This document shows, piece after piece, positions 23,018-31,677 of a stretch of 40,427 nt of DNA (the stretch's first letter is position 1; each line of letters starts with the position of its first letter). Below the pieces are notes generated by a model, which was given only the letters and a program-made list of their open reading frames with translations, did not search any database and had not been told where the DNA came from. The stretch is from Acidobacteriaceae bacterium (GTDB lineage: Bacteria > Acidobacteriota > Terriglobia > Terriglobales > Acidobacteriaceae), in the NCBI GenBank assembly GCA_003131315.1, contig PKUV01000115.1, forward strand, positions 5,690 through 46,116. Direction: 5' to 3'. The position numbers and the translations under genes were made by a program.

Positions 23018-24373
23018 TCATCCCGACAGTTCGCGCACGGCTTCGCGAAAGACCTTGCTGTGGTAGTCGACGTCCTCCGGTGCGGTGGCTGGCGACATCA
23101 GCGCCATGTTGTGGAAGGGCGTGAGCAGGATGCCGCGATTCATGGCGTAGAGATGCATGAAGCGTTCCAGCTCGAAGTCCATGGCATCGTGGGCTTCGGT
23201 TCCATTCTTTGGCTCGTTGGAACTGAATAGATACTCGGCGCGGCAACCGAGGCGCGTGACGTGCCACGGGAGACCGAAATCCTGGATGACTTTTTGTACG
23301 CCGGCGGTCCAGCGCTCGGCCATGGGGATCATGCGGTCGAAGGCTTCTTTGGTCAGAACTTTTGTGAGCGTGGCGCGCATCGCAGCGAGGGACAAAGCAT
23401 TGCCGGCGAGGGTTCCACCGATTCCGCCGGTATCGCAGTCTTCGAGGCTGTGGCGCTCAAGAATCATGTCCGCGACTTTTTGGGTGAAGCCGTAGGCCGC
23501 GCCGGGGAGTCCGCCAGCGATCGGCTTGCCGAAGACGAGGAAGTCGGGGTCGAGGTTTTCGGCGCGGGTGTAGCCGCCGGGGCCGGCGCAGATGGTGTGC
23601 GTCTCGTCGATGATGAGCAGAGTGCCGTACTTGCGCGTGAGCTCGCGCAGCGCATGGTGGTAGCCGGGAATGGGATGCACGATGCCAACGTTGGTCAAGG
23701 CAGGCTCAGCCAGCACGCAGGCTACGTCGCCGTGAGCGAGCGCCTGTTCAAGAGCGGGGACATCGTTGAATTCCACGACGCGCGTGGTCACGGAAGGATC
23801 GACCGGTGGGCCGATGTTGCCGCGTCGCGCTCCGGAAGTGCCATCGGGATGAAGCGTGATGAAAGTTTCATCGACCGTACCGTGGTAACACCAATTGAAG
23901 ACGAGGATTTTTGCGCGGCCGGTAATCTGGCGCGAGAGGCGAATCGAGAAACGGTTAGCGTCGGTGGCAGTCAGCGCAAACTGCCAGTAGGTCAAGCCGA
24001 AGCGCTGCTGCAGTTCTTCGGCGACAAAGACGGCATCTTCGGAGGGCAGCATGAGGGTGATGCCGCGTTTGACCTGCTCCTCGATGGCTTTGGCGGTGGC
24101 GAAGGGAGAATGTCCGGTCATGGCGCCCGTGTCGCCGAGGCAGAAGTCCACATAGCGATGGCCGTCGACATCGTAGAAGTGCGCGCCCTGGGCGTCGCGG
24201 ACAACGGGTGGAAAAGCTCCAGCCCACTTCACCATCCAGTTCATGGGGACGCCGGAGAGCAGCGACTTCTTGCCGCGCTCGTAAATGGATTTCGATTTAG
24301 GGCGCTCGTCGACGAAGCGCTTTTGCTCGCGCTCGGTGAGGGATTTCAGGCGGTTGCGGTCGAGAGTAGACAT
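23018..24373 (-). CDS. Class III aminotransferase (glutamate-1-semialdehyde mutase-like)
   Basis: About 451 aa. Fold type I PLP enzyme of the class III group: VDFCLGDTGAMTGHSP near residue 80, NWCYHGTVDET, LLIIDETHTICAGPGGYT (PLP-binding Asp), and FGKPIAGGLPGAAYG with the Schiff-base Lys. The overall order resembles glutamate-1-semialdehyde 2,1-aminomutase, but the N-terminus is longer and some motifs differ, so a general transaminase is safer. No heme-biosynthesis gene is adjacent. The start is ATG 24373; the longer TTG frame from 24388 is less likely. The stop is followed at once by a REP element. Confidence 0.85.
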   Translation of the reverse strand: MSTLDRNRLKSLTEREQKRFVDERPKSKSIYERGKKSLLSGVPMNWMVKWAGAFPPVVRDAQGAHFYDVDGHRYVDFCLGDTGAMTGHSPFATAKAIEEQVKRGITLMLPSEDAVFVAEELQQRFGLTYWQFALTATDANRFSIRLSRQITGRAKILVFNWCYHGTVDETFITLHPDGTSGARRGNIGPPVDPSVTTRVVEFNDVPALEQALAHGDVACVLAEPALTNVGIVHPIPGYHHALRELTRKYGTLLIIDETHTICAGPGGYTRAENLDPDFLVFGKPIAGGLPGAAYGFTQKVADMILERHSLEDCDTGGIGGTLAGNALSLAAMRATLTKVLTKEAFDRMIPMAERWTAGVQKVIQDFGLPWHVTRLGCRAEYLFSSNEPKNGTEAHDAMDFELERFMHLYAMNRGILLTPFHNMALMSPATAPEDVDYHSKVFREAVRELSG

Positions 24374-24394
24374 GATTGCGGAAATCAAAGGCTA

Positions 24395-25228
24395 CTAGGA
24401 AGCGGCGGGGCCGCCAGCATCTTCTTCGATTCGTTCGCGGTAAAGGAACCACATGATACCAAAAATCGCCCACAATACAAGGGTTTGAAAGATGAGAGCG
24501 TGAGCGTGAAACGTTGGCTCGATTTTATTCACAGAATACAGTGCGGTATTCCAGGATACATGGAAGACAATGGGCAAGATCAGATTCTGGCCGCTTACAA
24601 AGTAGAGAGTGGCCAGTATCAGCGAGATTGCGACGAGGCCTATAAAGTTTATTGTGAACGAGAACAGGGACACCCGCAGAATCAGCTCATACAATGCAAA
24701 GTGCCAGATTGCCCATACAGCACTCACAACCGCGAATGCACGGCGCAATGAGTTTCCCTTGCTCAGCATCGGCAATAGATATCCCCGCCAGCCAATTTCT
24801 TCCCAAAGGGGGGCAAGAAATAAGTTCAGCAAGAAAGTTTTTGAAAATGTGACAATCAGAGTCTTGTCAAGAGAATTAATATTGATGCCGTCTTCGGCCC
24901 AGAGCATTACCAAATTAAGGGCGATTGGGATTGTGATCGCAAACAGGCAAAGGAGCTTTGAGCACCGAGGAAGGCTGAACTGCACGAATAGAGGGCGCAG
25001 CCCTCTTCCGCCCGCCAGCAGCATCAAGATCGCAACCACGCCCGGTGCGATATTTCCGAGTAATGCTAATGCGCCTTCGCGTGTCAGCTTGACGGATAGA
25101 GCGAATACCCTGAACTCTACGGGGGAACTACCTGCTCTTGCAGCAAATATCCAAGCCGTCCAAGAAACCGCGAACGTAATAAAGCAGTATGCTATGGCGA
25201 TGTTGTTCGCACGGTCCCTAGTCCTCAT
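24395..25228 (-). CDS. CPBP family intramembrane glutamic protease
   Basis: About 277 aa from ATG 25228 (the longest frame starts at 25273). Eight or so hydrophobic helices. The CPBP/Rce1 motifs are present: EEIGWRGYL (EExxxR), WAIWHFAL (FxxxH-type motif) and HVSWNTAL (HxxxN). These membrane proteases act on prenylated or peptide substrates in eukaryotes, and on bacteriocin maturation or immunity in bacteria. Codon use here is clearly more A+T-rich than in neighbouring genes, suggesting recent transfer. It ends 22 nt before the transaminase gene start in the same direction, so cotranscription is possible. Confidence 0.88.
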   Translation of the reverse strand: MRTRDRANNIAIAYCFITFAVSWTAWIFAARAGSSPVEFRVFALSVKLTREGALALLGNIAPGVVAILMLLAGGRGLRPLFVQFSLPRCSKLLCLFAITIPIALNLVMLWAEDGININSLDKTLIVTFSKTFLLNLFLAPLWEEIGWRGYLLPMLSKGNSLRRAFAVVSAVWAIWHFALYELILRVSLFSFTINFIGLVAISLILATLYFVSGQNLILPIVFHVSWNTALYSVNKIEPTFHAHALIFQTLVLWAIFGIMWFLYRERIEEDAGGPAAS

Positions 25229-25307
25229 TGCGCTTGGGTTCCAATCACAGAATTGTCCCCCCGCTAACAACACAACCTGAGGCTGTGTCCCCTGTGGTTG
25301 AGAATTT

Positions 25308-26723
<1,416 letters not shown>

Positions 26724-26736
26724 AAAAAATCAGGTG

Positions 26737-26791
26737 TCAGGTGTCAGGTCTCAGGTGTCAGGTTTTGGTTTCCCTGAGACCTGACACCTGA
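26737..26791. repeat. Perfect 19-bp hairpin built of GTGTCAG words, between hslV and hslU
   Basis: TCAGGTGTCAGGTCTCAGG (26737-26755) pairs perfectly with 26773-26791 around a 17-nt loop containing GGTTTTGGTTT. The arms are made of tandem words GTGTCAG/GTCTCAG that also extend to the left (26730-26746). It lies inside the presumed hslVU transcript. Confidence 0.85.
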
Positions 26792-26807
26792 GAGCTGAGA
26801 CCTCAAC

Positions 26808-27398
26808 TCACAGCTCTTCAATCGTAATCCTGTCATTGGTATAGATGCACATCCGGCCGGCAATCTTCATCGCTTCTTCGGCGATTTCGCGCGGCGAGAG
26901 CTGGGTGTGATCGGCCAGGGCCTGCGCTGCCGCCTGGGCAAACGGGCCGCCGGAGCCGATCGCCGCAATGCCGGTATCGGGCTCGATCACGTCTCCCTGG
27001 CCGCTCAGCAGGAACGTCGTATCCTTGTCGGAAACCAGCAGCAGGGCTTCCAGATGCCGCAGAAATTTGTCGGTGCGCCAGTCTTTCGCGAGTTCGACGG
27101 CGGCGCGGCCGAGGTTGCCGTGATACTGCTCCAGCTTGGCCTCGAAACGGCTGAACAGAGTGAAAGCGTCGGCGGTCGAGCCGGCAAATCCGGCCAGAAT
27201 CTTGTCCTGATAGAGGCGGCGAATCTTCTTAGCTCCGTGCTTGATGATGGACTCACCGAGCGTGACCTGGCCGTCGCCGGCCATGACAACTTTATTGTCG
27301 CGGCGGACGCAGAGAACCGTGGTCGAACGGATTAGGCGGCGAGTGGGGGCTTGGGCGGCGGATTCGCCGGCCGTCACTTCTAATGTGTTCTTCTTCAT
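26808..27398 (-). CDS. hslV: HslV, peptidase subunit of the HslVU protease
   Basis: 196 aa from ATG 27398. The proteasome-like core starts [20 protein letters not shown] with the N-terminal Thr nucleophile (T26 here), and [20 protein letters not shown] and [15 protein letters not shown] are conserved. In most bacteria only Met, or a few residues, precede the Thr; here a 25-residue extension ([13 protein letters not shown]...RRLIRS) precedes it and must be removed to expose the nucleophile. No alternative start codon lies close to the Thr; the nearest is GTG at codon 8, still 18 residues away. The -10 box TATAAT is at 27413-27418. hslU follows. Confidence 0.93.
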   Translation of the reverse strand: MKKNTLEVTAGESAAQAPTRRLIRSTTVLCVRRDNKVVMAGDGQVTLGESIIKHGAKKIRRLYQDKILAGFAGSTADAFTLFSRFEAKLEQYHGNLGRAAVELAKDWRTDKFLRHLEALLLVSDKDTTFLLSGQGDVIEPDTGIAAIGSGGPFAQAAAQALADHTQLSPREIAEEAMKIAGRMCIYTNDRITIEEL

Positions 27399-27412
27399 GG
27401 GCACAATCGTTG

Positions 27413-27418
27413 ATTATA
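27413..27418 (-). promoter_or_regulatory. hslVU -10 box TATAAT
   Basis: A perfect TATAAT on the minus strand, preceded by TG. No good -35 is seen. The start site should be near 27406, giving a leader of about eight nt before ATG 27398. Confidence 0.6.
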
Positions 27419-27560
27419 CAGCCCAATCGACGGCTGGATTCTCATTCGCGCATTCCGGCGAAAATGTAAGAGGATATCTTCGTGGCCACCGTCACGAATG
27501 GTTGCATAAGCGATCTCAGCTCGATTCCGTCAAAATCAAGCGAGATCCAGACGACTTAAT

Positions 27561-27932
27561 TCAGGATCGCTGGTTTGGCGTCCGGCGCACGCGGATTTTT
27601 TGATCGGTCACGACGACAAAGCAACCCGCCCACTCGCTGACCACTTCGCCCTGAAATACTTCTTCCAAGCGTTCCAATAACCGCAACCGGCTGGGCGAGT
27701 GCAGCCGAACGAGCACGATACCGTGGTGGGTACCAGGCGTGAAGCGACGGCTGTCCGAGAAATCCAGGTCTTGTGTGATGAGGGTGCGGCCTTCTCGCTG
27801 GGCCTGTGCCCAAAGCTCGGAATCCTCGCAACCCGAGAGGTTCTCTTGTTGGGCCGTATGAACGTCGTGTCCAAGCTCCCGGAGACGAGTTGCGATCCGC
27901 AGCGGAAGGTTCTCGTCGAGCTTGGCTTTCAT
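27561..27932 (-). CDS. DUF5615 PIN-like toxin
   Basis: 123 aa. MKAKLDENLPLRIATRLREL starts the fold with the metal-ligand DEN; D/E-rich points follow (CEDSELWAQAQREGRTLITQ then DLDFSD). This is the DUF5615 (Mut7-C/PIN-like) pattern, a predicted metal-dependent RNase. Its start overlaps the stop of the DUF433 gene by ATGA (27929-27932), the usual antitoxin-toxin order, so the two likely form a type II toxin-antitoxin system. All predicted acidic residues appear present, so the toxin could be active. Confidence 0.82.
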   Translation of the reverse strand: MKAKLDENLPLRIATRLRELGHDVHTAQQENLSGCEDSELWAQAQREGRTLITQDLDFSDSRRFTPGTHHGIVLVRLHSPSRLRLLERLEEVFQGEVVSEWAGCFVVVTDQKIRVRRTPNQRS

Positions 27933-28192
27933 TGGACGTTAGGAACGGCCGGGACGGGAAGGTCCTCTTCGGCCGAGGCGGCCGCGAACGCGATTGCCGC
28001 CCGGACATCCTCGGCTTTGAGACTCGGGAAGTCGGCGAGAATGTCTTCCGCCGCATCGCCAGCCGCAAGACTGGCCAGCACGGTCCGGAGTAGGACGCGT
28101 GTGCCCTTGAATACCGGCTCTCCGCCGCAGATTTCGCGGTCTCGAACAATACGGTCGCCGAAATGATGGTGAGGTGTGACTGTCCCGCTCAT
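27929..28192 (-). CDS. DUF433 antitoxin
   Basis: 87 aa. The core RIVRDREICGGEPVFKGTRV followed by LLRTVLASLAAGDAAEDILA is the DUF433 winged-helix signature (I-x-GxPxxxGTRV). The protein binds DNA and neutralises the partner DUF5615 toxin. It ends in the ATGA overlap with the toxin gene. A TAAAAT box about 17 nt upstream of ATG 28192 may be its -10. Confidence 0.85.
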   Translation of the reverse strand: MSGTVTPHHHFGDRIVRDREICGGEPVFKGTRVLLRTVLASLAAGDAAEDILADFPSLKAEDVRAAIAFAAASAEEDLPVPAVPNVQ

Positions 28193-28322
28193 GGGCCTAC
28201 GCCTGATCGCATTTTATCACCGGCTTGCTAGACGGCTTACTGATATGCAAGACCGGCCCGAGCTCAATTTGTAATTGTAACAGCGGTGGTAGACGCTCAT
28301 TCGCCGCTGGAGATCACGAGTG

Positions 28323-28616
28323 TTACTGGGCTGCCATGCAACTGCCACAGAGTTTCGCTTGCGGAGTCCGTAAAGGTTTGCCGCAACGTTTACAGGGAGG
28401 ACCGTAGAGCGAGAGCGCATGGTGAAAGACGGCATTGGGATTAGTTTCCCTAAAGCCGGTGATTCTTTCGTACTCTGCCAGAGAGTTGTCGAAGCGCTCC
28501 TTCAAATTGTGTTTGGTGAGGTCCTGCTTGGACAGAACCTGGCTGAATTCCGCGGGGTCGAGCATGGGTACTTCGCGTTTACAGCGCCAGCACCATAACA
28601 TCTGCATAGGCGGCAT
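28323..28616 (-). CDS. Zinc-ribbon protein of unknown function
   Basis: 97 aa. Two metal-binding ends frame a helical middle: N-terminal MLWCWRCKREVPML (CxxC) and C-terminal PPCKRCGKPLRTPQAKLCGS ending CMAAQ (CxxC and CxxC). Acidobacteriota carry several such small proteins; function unknown, possibly nucleic-acid or protein binding. The start is uncertain, as ATG codons lie at 28616 and at residues 4 and 6, and none has a ribosome binding site. It is divergent from pcrA. Confidence 0.65.
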   Translation of the reverse strand: MPPMQMLWCWRCKREVPMLDPAEFSQVLSKQDLTKHNLKERFDNSLAEYERITGFRETNPNAVFHHALSLYGPPCKRCGKPLRTPQAKLCGSCMAAQ

Positions 28617-28645
28617 TCTAAATCTTTACGGACGAATTTGTGGCG

Positions 28646-28664
28646 GACGGGCGGGGCGCCCGTC
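28646..28664. repeat. REP-like hairpin before pcrA
   Basis: GACGGGCG (28646-28653), loop GGG, CGCCCGTC (28657-28664), followed by TCTCCA as in the element at 8-60. It lies 47 nt upstream of the pcrA start codon. Confidence 0.8.
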
Positions 28665-28710
28665 TCTCCAGCGACGCAATGTAGAATTCAAGTACTGGAG
28701 CCATTCTCTT

Positions 28711-31362
28711 TTGTCATTTTTGGACGAGTTAAATCCGCAACAACGCGAGGCGGTCGAGACTACCGAGGGGCCGGTGCTTATCCTGGCCGGGGCGGGCAGC
28801 GGGAAGACTCGCGTCATTACGTTTCGGATTGCCTATCTGATCGAGAAGATGGGCGTGATGCCGGAATCGATTCTGGCCGTTACTTTTACCAACAAGGCTT
28901 CGTCGGAGATGGCCGAGCGCGTGGAAAAGCTTGTCGGCGGGCTCAGCATTGCCAAGCCGGTGATTTCCACGTTTCACTCGTTTTGCGTGCGGGTGCTGCG
29001 GCGGGACATTGAGGCTTTGCGGATTCCCTCTACCGTGCCCGGACAGCCGTCGATCGGGCTCACGAAAAATTTCGTCATCTACGACGAGAGCGATCAGCAG
29101 CAGGTGGTCAAGGGCATCATCCGGCGACTGGGGCTGGACGACAAGCAATTGACGCCGCGCAACGTGCTTTCGCGGATTTCCTGGGCCAAGAATCACATGC
29201 TCGATCCGCAGGAAATCTACCTGCAATCGGGGGACCCGAAGACTGAAAAGATCGCGCACATTTTCGAGGAGTACCGCAAGGAACTGCGCAAGGCGAATGC
29301 GATGGACTTCGACGATCTGTTGCTCGAAGCCATGCGCCTGCTCAAGTCGGTGGCGGCGGTGCGCGAATACTACAACCGGCGATTCCAGTACCTTTTGGTG
29401 GATGAATACCAGGACACGAACCGTCCGCAGTACGAACTGATGCGGTTGCTGGCGGGCGACGGGCACAACGTCTGCGCGGTGGGCGATGAAGATCAGTCGA
29501 TCTACTCGTGGCGTGGGGCGGACATTCGGAACATTCTGGAGTTTGAGCGCGACTTTCCGGAAGCGAAAATCGTGCGGCTGGAGCAGAACTACCGCTCGAC
29601 GCAAAACATTCTGGAGGCGGCGTCGACGGTGGTGGCGAACAACGTCCGGCGCAAGGGCAAGAATTTGTGGACGGCACGGCAGGGTGGGGCGAAGATCGGC
29701 TACTACGAGGCTCCGGACGGCGAGAACGAGGCGCTGTTTGCGGCCGATACGATCAACCGCTACGTGCGGCAGGCAGGCGAGAACGGCGAAACGGCGCGAG
29801 CGGCCGTGCTCTACCGGACGAACTCGCAATCGCGATTGTTCGAAGAGGCAATGCGCCGCTATCAGTTGAAGTATCACGTGGTCGGCGGCTTCTCGTTCTA
29901 CGAGCGGGCTGAGATCAAGGACTTGACCTCGTACTTGAAGGTCATCCAGAACCCGGATGATTCGGTTTCACTGCTGCGCGTGATCAACACACCAGTGCGC
30001 GGGATCGGCAAGACGACGATTGAGATGATAGAGCGGCTCGCGCTCGAAACGGGATTGTCGATGTGGGGCGCGGTTGGCGAAGCAATTACGCGGCAGTTGT
30101 TGCCGGCGCGGGCGTTGGCCGCGTTGAAGAGCTTCCGCGAGCTGATTGAGGACGGGCGCGCGATGCTGGCGGGGACGTATGGGGAGCGGGTGGAGGAGAC
30201 GGCTGGGGCGAAGACGGGCGGCGATGCGGGGGACACTGCCGAGCTGCGCTCGGCTGGGACGGGCGGGACGCCCGTCCCCACAAAACCCGGCGCCAACACC
30301 GATTTCGATCCTGGCAACTTTAGCTTTGATTTTGCCGCCAGCGATTCTGCGGGTGAGGACGTCGCTCCCTCCACTGATGATGCGGCCGATGAGGCGGTCG
30401 AGGGTTTCCGGACTCCGGGCGCGGCGGCGAATACCGCCGAGATTCTCAAATTCCTGATCGACCGCACTGGATACATCAAGCAACTGGAAGACGAGGACAC
30501 GCCGGAGTCTTACTCACGCATCGAGAACCTGCGCGAACTGGTGAATGCGGCCATGGACTCGCGCGATCGCGGGGAGACGCTCGATCAGTTTCTCGATCAC
30601 GCCGCCCTGGTTAGCGATGCCGACCAGTACGACGAGCACGCGCAGATCACGCTGATGACTCTGCACGCGGCCAAGGGGCTGGAGTTCCCTCTGGTGGTTC
30701 TTGCCGGAATGGAGGAAGGCCTGTTTCCGCATTCGCGCACCATGCTCGAGCCCGATTCGATCGAAGAAGAACGGCGGCTCTGCTACGTCGGCATGACGCG
30801 CGCCATGGACACGCTGATTTTGTCGCGAGCCGTGTATCGGCGGCGGTATGGGACTGATATGCCCGAGGCTAGCGTGCCGTCGCGGTTCCTGGAAGAGGTT
30901 CCGCCGCAGTTGGTGGAAGAGATGGGCGGATCGCGGGCGAGTCGCCCGCGGCCACACGATCGTGTGGGGACGGGCGCCCTCGCCCGTCCAGCGGGGCGAA
31001 GCCCCGCAGCCGCCGAAAGCACACACTACTCCTACGAAGACGAAGACCAGAGCGCCACCTGGAACCCGGCGCGGGTCAAGCCGAAAACGGCAACTCCGCT
31101 CGGGAACTACAACTCGATCGACAACATTGCCGAGTTTTTTACCTCGCGCGGCAAGAAGTTCAATGTTCCGAAAATGCCGTCCGAAGAGCCCAAAGGCAGG
31201 CGGGGATTCCGTCCCGGGCAGAAGGTGAAGCACCCGAAATATGGGGAAGGGACGGTGTATCGGCGCGAAGGGGATGGGGAAGACGCCAAGATTACGGTAC
31301 AATTTCCTCGCTTCGGTTTGAAAAAGCTGGTGGAGCGGTACGCCCAGCTGGAGCAAGCTTAG
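28711..31362 (+). CDS. pcrA: UvrD/PcrA superfamily 1A DNA helicase
   Basis: 883 aa from TTG 28711, with GGAG (28697-28700) ten nt upstream; earlier in-frame starts would overlap the divergent zinc-ribbon gene. SF1A motifs: LNPQQREAV (Q motif), AGAGSGKT (26-33), FTNKASSEMAERV, LLVDEYQDTN (about 230), GDEDQSIYSWRGAD, QNYRST, and near 660 THAAKGLEF-type LMTLHAAKGLEFPLVVLAGM. The C-terminus FRPGQKVKHPKYGEGTVYRR is the PcrA Tudor-like domain that contacts RNA polymerase. A 3'-5' helicase for repair and fork maintenance. It is longer than the usual 720-750 aa because of two linkers: about 490-575 in domain 2B and about 735-770 before the Tudor domain, each carrying REP palindromes in frame. Confidence 0.95.
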   Translation: MSFLDELNPQQREAVETTEGPVLILAGAGSGKTRVITFRIAYLIEKMGVMPESILAVTFTNKASSEMAERVEKLVGGLSIAKPVISTFHSFCVRVLRRDIEALRIPSTVPGQPSIGLTKNFVIYDESDQQQVVKGIIRRLGLDDKQLTPRNVLSRISWAKNHMLDPQEIYLQSGDPKTEKIAHIFEEYRKELRKANAMDFDDLLLEAMRLLKSVAAVREYYNRRFQYLLVDEYQDTNRPQYELMRLLAGDGHNVCAVGDEDQSIYSWRGADIRNILEFERDFPEAKIVRLEQNYRSTQNILEAASTVVANNVRRKGKNLWTARQGGAKIGYYEAPDGENEALFAADTINRYVRQAGENGETARAAVLYRTNSQSRLFEEAMRRYQLKYHVVGGFSFYERAEIKDLTSYLKVIQNPDDSVSLLRVINTPVRGIGKTTIEMIERLALETGLSMWGAVGEAITRQLLPARALAALKSFRELIEDGRAMLAGTYGERVEETAGAKTGGDAGDTAELRSAGTGGTPVPTKPGANTDFDPGNFSFDFAASDSAGEDVAPSTDDAADEAVEGFRTPGAAANTAEILKFLIDRTGYIKQLEDEDTPESYSRIENLRELVNAAMDSRDRGETLDQFLDHAALVSDADQYDEHAQITLMTLHAAKGLEFPLVVLAGMEEGLFPHSRTMLEPDSIEEERRLCYVGMTRAMDTLILSRAVYRRRYGTDMPEASVPSRFLEEVPPQLVEEMGGSRASRPRPHDRVGTGALARPAGRSPAAAESTHYSYEDEDQSATWNPARVKPKTATPLGNYNSIDNIAEFFTSRGKKFNVPKMPSEEPKGRRGFRPGQKVKHPKYGEGTVYRREGDGEDAKITVQFPRFGLKKLVERYAQLEQA
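30256..30278. repeat. REP-like hairpin in frame inside pcrA, domain 2B insert
   Basis: GGGACGGGCG (30256-30265), loop GGA, CGCCCGTCCC (30269-30278): perfect ten-base arms. It encodes AGTGGTPVPT in a Gly/Ala/Asp-rich insert of about 85 residues lacking in ordinary PcrA. Confidence 0.85.
30932..31007. repeat. Cluster of four palindromes in frame inside pcrA, pre-Tudor linker
   Basis: Consecutive perfect palindromes: CGCGGGCG/CGCCCGCG (30932-30950), CCACACGATCGTGTGG (30952-30967), GGACGGGCG/CGCCCGTCC (30968-30989) and GCGGGGC/GCCCCGC (30991-31007). The third and fourth correspond to the two hairpins at 13-54. Together they encode a basic linker (SRASRPRPHDRVGTGALARP...) with no stop codon. Confidence 0.88.
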
Positions 31363-31432
31363 AGCTGCGGGCCGCGGGCTTCGAGTTTTGAGATACGCAC
31401 CAAGAATTTCAGAGAGGATTTAAAACGCACTG

Positions 31433-31594
31433 ATGGCAAACACAAAGACGCTCACCAAAGACGAACGTAAGAAGACCAAGCGAGCCGCCCGCAAGAAGAT
31501 CAAAGCGGAAAAGCCGAAGAAGCCCCGCGATTACGCGCGCGGATCGAAGAAGCGCAAGGTGAAAAAGCTGGCACGCGGTCAGGCGAAACGGTAA
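31433..31594 (+). CDS. Small Lys/Arg-rich protein, 53 aa
   Basis: An ORF of 53 codons starting ATG 31433 and ending TAA 31592-31594. By my count about 17 Lys and 8 Arg (nearly half basic) with only four acidic residues. It begins MANTKTLTKDERKKTKRAAR and ends KKRKVKKLARGQAKR. No domain recognised; composition suggests a nucleic-acid or ribosome-binding small protein. The purine-rich AGAGAGGA (31411-31418) is about 14 nt upstream, long for a ribosome binding site. It sits 70 nt after pcrA in the same direction and is followed by a strong hairpin (31622-31649), so it may form a short transcript or the tail of the pcrA operon. Confidence 0.6.
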   Translation: MANTKTLTKDERKKTKRAARKKIKAEKPKKPRDYARGSKKRKVKKLARGQAKR

Positions 31595-31621
31595 GCCGTT
31601 AGCCTGAACTGTGAGCATTTA

Positions 31622-31649
31622 CGGGCATGGGCCAGCGCGCCCATGCCCG
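31622..31649. terminator. Strong hairpin after the 53-aa gene
   Basis: CGGGCATGGGC (31622-31632) pairs with GCCCATGCCCG (31639-31649), 11 perfect pairs, loop CAGCGC. There is no T tract, so it may be a REP-like transcript-stabilising hairpin instead of a true intrinsic terminator. Confidence 0.6.
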
Positions 31650-31677
31650 ACTCCCGCTGTGAGGAGACAACGAACTC

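Noticed and set aside
23261-24751. Long plus-strand frame opposite the class III aminotransferase
   Set aside because: Antisense shadow; the minus-strand frame has the PLP Lys and Asp motifs and a normal length.
30932-31007. Reading the palindrome run in pcrA as a CRISPR array or terminator cluster
   Set aside because: Palindromes differ from one another, there are no spacers of constant length, and the frame continues into the conserved Tudor-like domain.
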